In this document: one piece after another, positions 49,801 through 59,151 of the stretch
Layout of the letters: each line of letters opens with the position of its first letter
Numbering within the stretch: position 1 is the stretch's first letter
NCBI GenBank assembly: GCA_026770025.1
Contig: JAMXDE010000003.1
Coordinates: 2,046,001-2,110,000 of the forward strand
Direction of reading: 5' to 3'
DNA from: Craspedostauros australis
Taxonomy: Eukaryota; Bacillariophyta; Bacillariophyceae; Mastogloiales; Achnanthaceae
Length of the DNA stretch: 64,000 bases
Notes under the pieces: model-generated
Databases searched by the model: none
Seen by the model: only the letters and a program-made list of their open reading frames with translations
What the model was told of the DNA's origin: nothing
Made by a program: the position numbers and the translations under genes

Positions 49801-52241
49801 CTGCGACATTCGACCTCTCCGCCGAGGTGTACGATGCGATCGAGGAAGGCATCATCCTGTTCGGCATCGACCAGCAGCCGTACTACCAGGGCAACCTCCC
49901 CATCCACCTCCTCACCTACCATGCAATCACGCAACAGCAGGTCTTGGACTTCCAGATGGAAAGCGGCCCCAGCTTCGTCTACTCGCGCCCGGCCGAAAGC
50001 ACGGCACAGTGCCAGGCCAACATGTACGAGGTGTGTCCCAACCGCCCGTACCAGGAGTACAACTACATCTCCGACGCCTACTTCACCTTTGGCTACGTGC
50101 TGTGCGGTATTATCTACGCGATTTGCATCGCGGGGTTGATCTGGACGCGCTGCAACATCCATCTCTGGGTCGTGCAAGTCAGCCAACCGCTGTTCCTCGC
50201 CTTCATCGCCATCGGCACAATGATATCCGCCACCTCCATCGTCTTCATGGGCAACCAGACGACGTACCGCAATGAGCAGGATTATTTGGGCAACCTGCTG
50301 CAGGACGAGACGAATCCTCAGGTCGCATTCGTCGATGCCAGCTGCATGGCGGTGCCGTGGCTGTACGGTATGGGATTCGTCATCACCTTCTCCGCGCTTC
50401 TGGCCAAGATTCAGCGCGTCAAGATGATCTACGAGGCCGGCATCCAGATGAAACGCCGGCGTGTGGGCATGATCCATGTCTTCCCCATCATGTTCGGCAT
50501 GTGCGTCATCGAGCTGGCGATCCTGTTGTCGTGGCAGCTGATATCGCCGTTGCGGTGGGGACGAGAAGTCCTGAAGGAAGAAGGCGGTTTCGTCGTCGAG
50601 TCCATCGGCAGCTGCTCAAGCGGCGACGACGGGTGGATGTTCTACCTGGCGCTGGTCACATTCCACGTCATGTGCCTGATCTACGCCCTCGTGCTGTGCT
50701 TCCAGACCAAGAACATTGGTTCCGACCTGGCAGAGAGCAACACCATCTCATTGGCGGTCATGTTCATGTTCCAGGTCTTGGTACTCGCGGTCCCTATCCT
50801 GGTGCTGGTCCGCGACACAGCCAACGTGTTCTTCTTTGTCCGCGCTGTGGCCATCTTTTTGCAGAACTTCGCAGTCATCGTCTTGATCTTCGCACCCAAG
50901 ATCATGCGGACCATCTGGGTGGAGGACACCGTCCCAAAGTCTAGCTATCACAAGAGCAGCATGAACAGGCAGCATTCGATGCACAGCGTTGCATCATACG
51001 GTGGCGGTGGCGGGAACAGGCCCGCCATATCCCGCGCAGCCTCCTTCACATCCGCCAAAAGTGGCATGTACGGCGGTGCACCTTGCTTTGATCAATCTCA
51101 GTTCGGAGGCGCGAACAACAACAACAGGCAGAAGACGACAGTGAAATCATCTTACATGAACGATCTTCATCTTTGCCACGATTCCTTCCAGGAGCAGATT
51201 CGTCGCAAGCATGCCCAAAATCGTCTACGCGGATTGGTTAGCAGCTCGAGCGACGAGGATGAATGTGGCAACATCAGGAGCGGCGCCGACAGCCATTGCG
51301 ATGGCAACTATGGCAATGACTACGAGTACGATGATGATGACATGGACGACTCGAGGTCGTTCTATGACGAAGGAGCAGAAATGACCAACCACCCACGCCA
51401 TCACCAGAGCCAACCGAGCGGGACAACAACCGAATGCAGCAGCGACAGCCGTTCGCATCTGGCGGAAGGGCCAACATCGACGGCCTTCTTCATGAGGCAG
51501 CTGTCTTTGCAGAATTCCAGCCACCACCACGGAAAGGATGAACCCATCAAGGATTGGGGGACATTCAGCTCCATGTACTACAAGTCCGTTGCATTGCGGA
51601 ATCACGTCATCCATGAAACGATCGGCACAGCCGATGACGGTGATGACGCCCATGGAAATGAAAACAATGGCCATCGCGAACACAGCGAATCCAACAACAT
51701 CAACAACAACAACGACGACCACAGCGTTGGTCCCAGCGTCAGCAACGATGAAATAGAGGAGCAAAAGATGTCGAGTGGGACCATCGTTACGAACATCACA
51801 GGCACGAGATACTTTTCACGTGCATCCTCGACATCCAAGAACCATGAACGCCGCAGCGGCGTTTCTGCTGCTGGCTATGGCGGGAATGTGCGTGAAGAGG
51901 AACAACCCATCATGAGTCCCCTTCCGCAACGAATGATCTACGATTCAGAGTCCTGCGGGTCGTTGGATTATCTGGATGGTAGTGAAGAACAGCAACCGCT
52001 AAAACAGGGCCAAAACCTGTCAACTGATGTTACGCCGGACGACAGCATGCACTCAGAGAACGGTTACGAAACCATGTACATGCCAACCGAAATCACGTCG
52101 CAGTGGCAAAGCCTTGGATTTGAATCGTTGGAGCAGGCTCAGATGGCGCTGCAATTGATGTCGCTGGTCACGACACCGAAGACGCGACGTTCGCTGTTGC
52201 TGAGGGACAACGCCGACGACACGGACACTGTCGACGCTTAA
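46842..52241 (+). CDS. Class C GPCR with two tandem sugar-binding-type Venus flytrap domains
   Basis: 1799 residues from ATG 46842, the first in-frame ATG. A hydrophobic signal-type segment (VMLISAIVHQWILATSLVAA) begins near residue 158; ATG 47313 there is an alternative start, giving 1642 residues. The preceding part is Gln- and Arg-rich. Module 1 (about 186-666) begins LDCDPCIDRS and ends in the Cys linker CQLNAFPVC; module 2 (about 716-1065) begins CLQRSNEIRLGAVLHGVTTD and ends CQANMYEVC. Both look like ribose-binding-protein type flytraps. The seven-helix class C domain spans about 1082-1356 (FLAFIAIGTMISATSIVFMG, CMAVPWLYGMGF). The tail is long, Asn/Asp/Ser-rich, and ends with the conserved segment (NGYETMYMPTEI, QWQSLGF). 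Paralogue of the gene at 32596-37869, in opposite orientation, with the transposon between them. Confidence 0.88.
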   Translation: MKPKGQTMGQSRSDPRRRQRQRQQHDQCQQQQQQQQQHQSLLEQNREEMRSRRASRSVLSSARIPEACPCAQSSHDDQAHAQSSHAFSTDRCVQADEDSCGRRRLQATKLPQARAPTDADVQHSTCHPSHRHRHRRLYRTPNSEIRIRRWSIPFLRVMLISAIVHQWILATSLVAASVESATGFLPLTLDCDPCIDRSLYQIRVILPASPSPSAETDTFSYVDYDWNALHWRQIRSAMDQLQSDFRIRLEYRIPTGIDAGSRLELTNYYRTQLQNAKQDYFIYQFEKELYDRSTTSSSDADSRRAWTRTRNNAVRRDDPNASKLPQTSLSDNQRIDALFIAIPPYQSQIMDMLYQDLDITDSLRATLPHLFARPDRPIVHNTVLPIFGFHSLPSYPSAIGVPLPQAQPAKATTDATDATTPADDVKAVVSSKLMSWIGYSDHDIGKLAMQTIIDRHPEANDMLFIATHRSIQNVNVSSSASAYISNLVQARLDGMDLVRRQHNDAITLDPLDLQPIDVNADQRKDDVQASIKNKLFDAHYNRCRYDAVFVVDIDSLDAVLAVMDDDVRARCTDTVVIALDIGTVSPVYYDAIQRSHLHYGIQVSNTYIETALSMIFAIFFMTAGQQIAVPRERNAYVTGPKLIAAPTADDTQAFLECQLNAFPVCPGPSAVNVEEPTLDTQSLRRSVDTETRASFVSTNNEGDTESLVWPNVVSPCPCLQRSNEIRLGAVLHGVTTDSFWDLVFDSAQQAALDMGTIQLEMDRITPQATATMVHELMAARIQNLCSSGVDGIMVTIPSDVVLPAIEYCLQSSIPVVSINSGLDTAMRLNQKYNTNATASGESLFLYHIGMNEFNAGYLAGQRMIEEGDMKYGYCIDHDDGNSATFERCRGFEQAILDSDRNVIFKARIAIPPDNTVEYKLVVEQSVQNDFKDTGIPANWDKIGFLLTGSVQVRAIRSTLGYGVGVGTEAVTAPIDSELPENRDGAIAATFDLSAEVYDAIEEGIILFGIDQQPYYQGNLPIHLLTYHAITQQQVLDFQMESGPSFVYSRPAESTAQCQANMYEVCPNRPYQEYNYISDAYFTFGYVLCGIIYAICIAGLIWTRCNIHLWVVQVSQPLFLAFIAIGTMISATSIVFMGNQTTYRNEQDYLGNLLQDETNPQVAFVDASCMAVPWLYGMGFVITFSALLAKIQRVKMIYEAGIQMKRRRVGMIHVFPIMFGMCVIELAILLSWQLISPLRWGREVLKEEGGFVVESIGSCSSGDDGWMFYLALVTFHVMCLIYALVLCFQTKNIGSDLAESNTISLAVMFMFQVLVLAVPILVLVRDTANVFFFVRAVAIFLQNFAVIVLIFAPKIMRTIWVEDTVPKSSYHKSSMNRQHSMHSVASYGGGGGNRPAISRAASFTSAKSGMYGGAPCFDQSQFGGANNNNRQKTTVKSSYMNDLHLCHDSFQEQIRRKHAQNRLRGLVSSSSDEDECGNIRSGADSHCDGNYGNDYEYDDDDMDDSRSFYDEGAEMTNHPRHHQSQPSGTTTECSSDSRSHLAEGPTSTAFFMRQLSLQNSSHHHGKDEPIKDWGTFSSMYYKSVALRNHVIHETIGTADDGDDAHGNENNGHREHSESNNINNNNDDHSVGPSVSNDEIEEQKMSSGTIVTNITGTRYFSRASSTSKNHERRSGVSAAGYGGNVREEEQPIMSPLPQRMIYDSESCGSLDYLDGSEEQQPLKQGQNLSTDVTPDDSMHSENGYETMYMPTEITSQWQSLGFESLEQAQMALQLMSLVTTPKTRRSLLLRDNADDTDTVDA

Positions 52242-52518
52242 CATGTCGAGCACTTGTACGAGTACGTATGTATACTTAATAAGCATAGAGAATACCAACA
52301 TACAAGTGGTGCCGTACATATGCATTGAATTCTCTATTGGTCGTATCGTCGACCATGAATACTCCACAAGGTCCTACGAGTAGAGTATACGATTGGCGGG
52401 CATCTTGCGGAATGACCGGTCTTCTCATTGTGTCCGCCTGTCCTCGTCTTTGTTGGCTTTCGCGATTTTTTGCCTGTTGCGTACATGTGTACTCGTATGC
52501 TGCCTCAGCATTCATGTT

Positions 52519-53550
52519 CTAGCGACGCATTCCTTCATTCTGAGGAGCGCTGGGCCTTGGCCTGTCGTCGAGCGCCTTGGACCACGGCATCTTCATCTGA
52601 TCGAACTCGATGCCCTCTGGTTCATCGGCTTCGGTCTCGCTGCCGCGCTCCATCTGCATGCCCTCCGGTGGGTGCTGCCCCTTCTTGCCACCGCCCCAGT
52701 CGACGTCGGCCTCGTGCACCATCTGCGTCGTCATGCATCCCATGCCGATGACCCTGGTCCAGATGATGCCCTTCCAGATGATGTGCGCGATGCGGCAGCA
52801 TGCGCGTGCCGCGCGTCCGCCTTCCCCAGCGCACTCCTGCGCGCCCTCGGAATCGTTGGCGCAAATGCCAACGCAGCAGCTGCAGCAGTACATGCAGGCG
52901 CCGAGCTGGAAGCACTGGCTCATGATGCCGGAGAAGAAGCTGATGCAGCGCTGCTGCCGGGCCTCCGTGGGGTCCAGGTTGAGACCCCGCTCGTCGCGCT
53001 GGAACCGCCGCGTGACGTCGAAGGCGCAGCAGAGGCTCATGGGACCGCCGAGGATGAGGATCTCGGCGCAGAGGAAGGCGTCGGGGCATTTTTCTTCGCC
53101 GTAGGTGCCGGCCTCGATGATGATGAATCCCGATTGCGGGCATTGGCGAGCGCAGCACTGCGGGCCGTCGTGGTAGCCCTGCCAGAGCTTGTACTTGGTC
53201 ATGTCGCCGTTGAGGACCTTTCGTCTGGCCCAGTACTGGCCGCAGGGCAGGCAGATGGCGCTGAAGCAGCACAGGAAGGGCCTGCGCACGGGCGATTCCA
53301 GCATGCTGATATCGTATCCCGATGACTCCTTGGTGTGCGGATCCGTGGGGAAGCAGAAGATGAGAGGGAAGGCGAACGGGGAGCCGAAGATCCAGATGAC
53401 GTTGCCCACCATCTCCATGCAAGGGTTGACGGCCTCGAGGCAGTCCGCTACGTTCCCGAAGCAGCCGTCCAGACCGCATCCCTCCGTCCACCAGTCGCAG
53501 CACACTGCGTCCACCATGTCGGTGACGAAATCTGGGGCTCCGAACGGCAT
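52519..53550 (-). CDS. Cys-rich conserved protein, unknown function
   Basis: 343 residues from ATG 53550 (MPFGAPDF). More than thirty cysteines, many in pairs (CCFSAICLPCGQYW, CMYCCSCCVGIC, ACCRIAHIIW), with hydrophobic stretches such as VIWIFGSPFAFPLIFCF. The pattern CLPCGQYWARR and repeated CC pairs recalls PLAC8-like membrane proteins, and I believe relatives occur across stramenopiles, but I assign no function. The frame is open five codons upstream, back to CCAG/TTGAGC at 53565, which looks like a 3' splice site; a short first exon upstream is therefore possible. Convergent with the GPCR, 277 bp apart. Confidence 0.75.
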   Translation of the reverse strand: MPFGAPDFVTDMVDAVCCDWWTEGCGLDGCFGNVADCLEAVNPCMEMVGNVIWIFGSPFAFPLIFCFPTDPHTKESSGYDISMLESPVRRPFLCCFSAICLPCGQYWARRKVLNGDMTKYKLWQGYHDGPQCCARQCPQSGFIIIEAGTYGEEKCPDAFLCAEILILGGPMSLCCAFDVTRRFQRDERGLNLDPTEARQQRCISFFSGIMSQCFQLGACMYCCSCCVGICANDSEGAQECAGEGGRAARACCRIAHIIWKGIIWTRVIGMGCMTTQMVHEADVDWGGGKKGQHPPEGMQMERGSETEADEPEGIEFDQMKMPWSKALDDRPRPSAPQNEGMRR

Positions 53551-54460
53551 CTCGTCGTTGCTCAACTGGCACTCGTGATGTGTGCCGCCGCAGGGTTACT
53601 GTCTGCCTGTGCAATACGCTCGTAGAGGGCTGGAGTACGATGCTTCTCTGCAAGTGGCTGCAGGTATCTATTGTACGTAGGTATGCGTGGCTTTTGGTCA
53701 GAGTGCGAGTATGATTGCGTGTGTACGTGTATGTGTACGTGTCTGTGGGTGTGTCCAAGCTCAGTTGGTGGATCGATTGATGCTGTTGTTGATCTGTGCT
53801 GTGGAGGCGTCTTCGTTGCCGCCCTGGATGTGATGTCCGAATGAACAGCTTGGGCACAGAAATGGTCGCAGAGATGGTTGCCAGAGAGAGAAAAGAGAGA
53901 ATTGGGACCAACGGCATCAACGACGCCAGTGGCATCAACGTGATGATGCCACTCCTCTGGAAACACGACTGCGGAGCATGTCGGCATGGGCATCAACAAG
54001 GGATCGGCCGGCTATTTGTGTTGGTGGAAGGAAGATTGGTGGTCACATGACTTTGTGGGACAAAGATACCTTTTGTTTGTCCACAAGTTGTTGTGTGGGG
54101 TTGATGGCCAGACGAACGTGATTGGCGCCACAATGATCAGGCCCGCTGCGGTCGCTGTGGCGAGCACACTCTGACGAGGCGCTTGGTTGACTGATCGAAT
54201 GTCATGAACATTATAAGGCTCGAAGCTACATCACCCATTAACTTGCTATCGTTCCATACCATAAAAGTCTATACCGCATCGCTTTTGATGTTTGAACATG
54301 AACGTGCGTCGACCTGCTCACATCAATACGGTGTTGTTCGGAATGAGTGCATCACTCCATGGCTCGTATCTCGTGCATGACATGTCAACAACGTGAGGTT
54401 CCAATCTGGATAGCTTCTCCTCCACTTGGCGTCGGCAACTGATCACGTCGTCCGCTCTAC
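53551..54460. other. Upstream region of the Cys-rich gene
   Basis: About 0.9 kb without a convincing gene. It may contain a first exon of the Cys-rich protein and the 3' end of the metacaspase gene. A long minus-strand frame through here (52622-53938) is a shadow of the Cys-rich gene. Confidence 0.45.
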
Positions 54461-55925
54461 CTATTTCTTCTTCCTGCCGAATCCGAACAGCCCCTTCTTT
54501 TTCTTCTTCTTTTCTGGCTTTTCCTCCTCCTCTTCTTCGTAGTGCTGTTGCTCGTCTTCGCCGTCGGAGTAGTCCTGGATGGAGAGGTCCTGAATGGGTG
54601 GCAGCTGCTCCGGCTCTTCTTCCTCCTCCTCGTATTCCTCCTCGACCTTCTTCTTGCTCTTCTTTTTCTTCTTCTTCTTGTCGCTTTCTTCCTTGGCCTT
54701 CTTCTTGCGGTCCTTATCGCGTTTGGCCTTCTTGGCCTCGTTCTCCTTCTTTTTCTTCTTGTTGGCCTTGAGCTCCATGCCGGATTGCGGGATGATCTTG
54801 AATCCGTTGTCGCGGCGCATCTGCGTATCGCCCGCACCGCAGACGTAGGGCAGATCCATGGCCGTTCCGGAATGGCAGCAATCGATCATGGCCGTGACGC
54901 GCACACCGGCGCTCATCTTCGTGACGAATTCGTCGTAGATGTCATCATCGACGATCTGCCCGGATGTCTTGTAGTCTCCCGGTATCAGAATTTCGTCAAA
55001 GCCGTCGTCCTCGTCGCCGCTGGTGTCGACTATCTGTCCGCCGTGGCCTGTGTGGGTGTGTTGTTTGTGGTGGTGTAGCAGAGGGTTGGAGTTGAAAAAG
55101 AACCCCATCCAGAGCAGTTGAAGTTGGTTGAACAATGGATGAGTGTGATTGTGATAGTGAGTGATAGTGTGGAAAACGCACTCGAGTGGTATAACACCGT
55201 TGGCACGAAGTATCATTGTTCACATATCTCCCATCAACAAGACACCAACATGCACAGGCACGGGCACAGCATGGTGCTATGCCATGCATTAGCTTGAACG
55301 AACCTGAAAAGTGAATGAAAACGGCATCACCAGGCTCCGAGATCTCAACGAGCTTGTGAAAGCCGTCCATGATGAGCTTCTTGTCCGGATTGTGATGCTT
55401 GCCATCGTCCATGAGAATGAGCATGTTCTCGCGCTTGAACTTGAGCACGTTGAGAAGGAAGTGCTTCATGTTGCGCACATCGTTGTGGCAGCCCGTGAGC
55501 TGCCCCTCCTCGCCGACGTAGTTGACGCCGATGAGCATGGCGCGGGCCGTGTTGACGCGCGGATCGAAGCCGTCCGGCAGGATCTTGAGCGGCTCGTTGA
55601 CGTCGATGGGGCGGCTGCTGGACAGCTGCGGAATCTGCGGCAGGCCGATCTCCTCGATCTTGTCCCGCATCTGCGACAGCGTCTCCGTCCAGCTCAGATC
55701 GATGAGGTCGTCGGCCTCGTCGGCGTGCATCACCTGCAGCAGCGCCGCCGTGCAGGCGCCACCGGCCTTGCCGGCAGGGTCCGGCAGCTTGAACGTGCCC
55801 ACGTTGCTGACATCCGCGGATTGCTGGGAGTCGTCGGCGCCGGCGAACATGAAGAACATCGCGGGGATCTCATCCTCGATTTGGTCCTTGAACTCCGTGT
55901 TGATGGATGCGGAGGCGGACGGCAT
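54461..55925 (-). CDS. Type III metacaspase, two exons
   Basis: Exon 1 is 55304-55925 and exon 2 is 54461-55047; the 256-nt intron (GTTCGTTC...CCACACAG) falls between the codons for Ser and Gly of the catalytic motif, and the joined frame gives 402 residues. The order of parts is p10-like first (about 20-115: [39 protein letters not shown]), then p20 (about 125-300: [29 protein letters not shown] with the catalytic His, [12 protein letters not shown] with the catalytic Cys). This reversed order defines type III metacaspases of heterokonts and related algae, which are Ca-dependent Cys proteases cutting after Arg/Lys. A 100-residue Lys/Glu-rich tail ending [10 protein letters not shown] is unusual. 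Role inferred: stress or cell-death proteolysis. Confidence 0.9.
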
Positions 55926-56365
55926 CTTGTTGCGATCACAATGCTATTGCAATGCTATTGCTATGACAGAAGCCTGGGATTGTCTATTGGCAATGTGAGT
56001 GGAGCGTTGCTGTCAAGTGCCCTCTAGAGAGAGAGTGAGTCTATGAAGGGTGTGTGGACACATGCCTTTTCTTGTTTGTTTTGCCTTGTCACGCGCCAAG
56101 ACGACGCAGGTGTCGTTGTTGTGTTCGCGTTCTTCCTCTTCTTGCTTGTTCATGTGGAGAAATCGTATCCAAAAGGTCATTCTCAGAATCAAATCCATTT
56201 TAATCCCGTCAAGAGTCAAGACATTTCATCTTTTTTGTTCACATGTGGGTACGCAAACTAATCAAGAGAAGGGTATGAGCAACATTTGAATGGAATTGCG
56301 TTGGATGCTATTATACCTACGGAGCCGCATTTGGAGTGTGCAACAGAGTAGAGTAAGCGAACCAA

Positions 56366-57152
56366 TCATGAAGGTTGTTGCAATAGCCAGTCGACTGCCT
56401 GGGACAGATCTCGACAGTACAGGAACGGGAATGTGCTCTCATGCATGGAATTGGCTTGCGAGTCGCCACCGATCCAAGCAGGCGACGATGGCGCATCCCC
56501 CATCAAGCTCCGCCCGTATCCAGTCGAGACGAGAATGCGCAATTCAACGCCGCCTGCCTTGGCTGCCTGCAGATCCGTCGAAGTGTCGCCGATGAAACAG
56601 CAGGTATCGGGCGCACCGAAATCCGCAAGGGCCTCCAGCACCATGCCGGGCTGCGGTTTCATGCGGGGATCCTGCTTCGTCGACGTGCATTGGTAGATCT
56701 TGTCAATGACGCCATCCTCGTCGTCTTGCAGCAGCATCCGCTGCACAGTTTGCTGAATGATCCGCAGCTCGTCTTCTGTGATGATGCCTTTGCCGACGCA
56801 GCTCTGGTTCGTGACCATCGCCACATTCCAGCCCGCTCGTCTCAGTCTGCCGATGGCTTTGCCGGCATTCGGTGTCAGCACGAGCGCCGATGCATCGATG
56901 ACGCCTGGCGCACCAACGTCTTGGTTTATCACTCTGCGGTGCGGAATGAGAATCGGTGTTTTCACAATGCAATGGATGAGGTGTTGGCGATGGATGTTAC
57001 GATTGTCACTGCCATGCACGCACAAGCGTGACTCACCCATCTCTATCGAGCAACGCAAGTCGTTGCATCGCCAAGGAAAGGGCGGCGACATCACGCGTCA
57101 TCGTGACAACCATAAGCCATGCGATCCACACTGGTGCAGTGCAGAGGAGCAT
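56366..57152 (-). CDS. HAD-IIIA phosphatase, GmhB (heptose bisphosphate phosphatase)-like, two exons
   Basis: Exon 1 is 57037-57152 (start could also be ATG 57113, 57101 or 57068) and exon 2 is 56366-56933; the 103-nt intron is GTGAGT...GCAG. The joined frame gives 227 residues from 57152. The intron interrupts the catalytic motif: exon 1 ends LALLDRDG, with the nucleophile and acid Asp, and exon 2 begins VINQDVGAPG. Later HAD motifs are VTNQS (Thr/Ser), RMKPQPG (Lys) and FIGDTSTDLQAA (Asp pair). The closest family is D-glycero-D-manno-heptose-1,7-bisphosphate 7-phosphatase, but the Cys cluster that binds Zn in bacterial GmhB is absent (one Cys, in QCTSTKQDP), so the substrate is open. The longest N-terminus is hydrophobic (MLLCTAPVWIAWLMVV) and may target to the ER. 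Confidence 0.85.
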
Positions 57153-57470
57153 GGATTGCGCGCTCTTTGCGTGTGGTTCCGTCATGCGTCGACTCCTGCG
57201 CTCGTCTGTTAATTCATGGCGATGAAGATTCTTGTCGCTGTTGTTTGCTCTCTTCTTGATGTGTTTGTGTGTGCGTGTGTCTCTCCACAGCGAAGGTATC
57301 TTTGTGTGGATTTGGTACGCCTTTGTTTGGGGTTATTTGTCTAGTTTCATTGCGTAGCCTGTTTTCGCGAAACCAGCCGGGAAACCAAAGGAAAACCAAA
57401 ACGGTGTGTGCAACCGCATCAGAGGCATTGTTGCGGAGCCACTCAGCACACTTCACCCACTCACTCCGCT

Positions 57471-57519
57471 ATACCATACCATACCATACCATACCATACC
57501 TTACCATACCATACCATAC
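57471..57519. repeat. (ATACC)n pentanucleotide repeat
   Basis: About ten copies of ATACC with one substitution, in the region between the divergent HAD phosphatase and glycosyltransferase genes. Confidence 0.9.
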
Positions 57520-57807
57520 GAGCCACAAGTCTTCCTCCATCTGCACTACGAGCTGCTACACTAAATCATAGAATACCAATACCCGTTTCTCTGCCACGCG
57601 CTGATGCCGAAGCGCAGCTGAGAGGGACCTGTTGTAGTCGTATGACAAGGAGAGAAAGTCGATGATCTGAGCCATCAGGACAAGCACCTATAGTCGCAGC
57701 TCGTGGTAGGACACCGTATCAGAGTGCACAAGACATCACAGGCAGACGAAGTGGCAGCCAAGAGAGCACATTGCCTGCGTTGCATTGCATTGCAAGACGC
57801 GAGGAGG

Positions 57808-59151
57808 ATGAAGCGTTCGCAGACAATGGCAAGTCCGCAAATGCAGCCGCATCTGCGACGAAAGCGTTCCATTTGGAGGCTGTGGCCTGTGGTGGCCGTC
57901 ATATGTGGCACGATCGGGATGATTCCGACTCATCGCGCCGTTTGGGGGAACTGGGATATGTTGAACGAGATCGCAAGCATGCAGTCTGACATGGAGCCTG
58001 CGGCTATGGATCCCCAAGACGCAGCTGGAACGGAGAGCGCGATGGTGGGTCAGCAGCAGCAGCAGCAGCAGCAACAACAACAACAGACGATTGTCACAGA
58101 CTCCTTGCCCGAGCTGCGAGTGAACGATCTCCCCATCATGAGCAACCAATCCATCCCATTCCCCATCAAGTGGCAGCGGGGCACAACTGATGAGATACAG
58201 GGTTGGCCCGACCGCCGCATGCTACAGAGGGTGGCCACCAACAACACGGTCATCGTCATGATCGTCAGCTGCCCGTACGGTCCCTTTCTGGACAACGCCG
58301 TGACGTCGTTGGAGCGCATTGGATACACGAACTACGTCATCGTGCCCTTGGATCAGGCCGCCTCGGATCTCATCCACACGGCGTGGCCGCATCACGCACT
58401 GTCCATCCCGCCCATCCCCTCCACGTGGTCATCGACCGAAAGCCTCAACATCAAAGGCGCCGCGACATACGGCACGGCCGCATTCAAGCAACTGACATCA
58501 TCGCGCGCCATCATCCTCAAGGCCCTGCTGCAACACAACGTGACCGTGCTGTACACCGACACGGACATGTACTGGAAGTCGCCGCACGCGTTGTCCCTAT
58601 TCGAGCAGCAGCTGCACCACGACGTCGTGGGCGTCCGCGATTCCGACGCCAAATACAAGGGCTGCCTCATCTGCACGGGCCTCATGTACTTCCGGCCCAC
58701 GTTGCAAGCGCTGTGGTTTCTGTCGGTGTGGGACGCGCTCATTGCGACAGGAGCCTTCAAGCATGATCAGTACGCCATGATTCGTGTCTGCGAGCAGATG
58801 CGGGACATGCAGCAGGCCAAGGAGGTATCCGGCGATGTGAATGATCTGAACGTGTCGCCGGATCTCATCGCGGTGTTGCCGCAGTTGAAGCTGCATCTGT
58901 TCTCCAGCAAGAATCCTCATTTCCCGCCCGGGATAGAGTACTTTTCGAGGATGAACGACGAGCAACGCGCCGCCGCCATGATCGTTCACAACAACTACAT
59001 TACGGGCGAAGAACGCAAGATGAGGCGATTTCAACAGTTTGGATTGTGGAAACCGTCGGGCAAGGTGGATGTGAACGGTACTCACTGTGATACGGGCAAC
59101 AACAGCAGCACCAAAAGTGGTGGCGTGGAGAATCGCACAGCATTGCGGTAG
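57808..59151 (+). CDS. Type II membrane glycosyltransferase, PF03407 (Nucleotid_trans) type
   Basis: 447 residues from ATG 57808; the frame is open further upstream but without an ATG. A short basic N-terminus leads into one membrane segment (about 22-42: WRLWPVVAVICGTIGMIP), the signal anchor expected of a Golgi enzyme. A CAG/CAA tract gives a polyQ stem at about residues 82-94. The catalytic part follows: VIVMIVSCPYGPFLDNAV, then YTDTDMYW with the DXD metal/nucleotide-sugar motif near residue 250, CTGLMYFRP, and FKHDQYAMIRVC. This order matches the nucleotide-diphospho-sugar transferase family PF03407, which includes plant arabinosyl- and xylosyltransferases; donor and acceptor here are unknown. 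Divergent from the HAD phosphatase. Confidence 0.88.
   Translation: MKRSQTMASPQMQPHLRRKRSIWRLWPVVAVICGTIGMIPTHRAVWGNWDMLNEIASMQSDMEPAAMDPQDAAGTESAMVGQQQQQQQQQQQQTIVTDSLPELRVNDLPIMSNQSIPFPIKWQRGTTDEIQGWPDRRMLQRVATNNTVIVMIVSCPYGPFLDNAVTSLERIGYTNYVIVPLDQAASDLIHTAWPHHALSIPPIPSTWSSTESLNIKGAATYGTAAFKQLTSSRAIILKALLQHNVTVLYTDTDMYWKSPHALSLFEQQLHHDVVGVRDSDAKYKGCLICTGLMYFRPTLQALWFLSVWDALIATGAFKHDQYAMIRVCEQMRDMQQAKEVSGDVNDLNVSPDLIAVLPQLKLHLFSSKNPHFPPGIEYFSRMNDEQRAAAMIVHNNYITGEERKMRRFQQFGLWKPSGKVDVNGTHCDTGNNSSTKSGGVENRTALR

Noticed and set aside
52622-53938. 438-codon minus-strand frame
   Set aside because: Overlaps the Cys-rich gene in another frame; its translation is Arg/Leu/His-biased without motifs.
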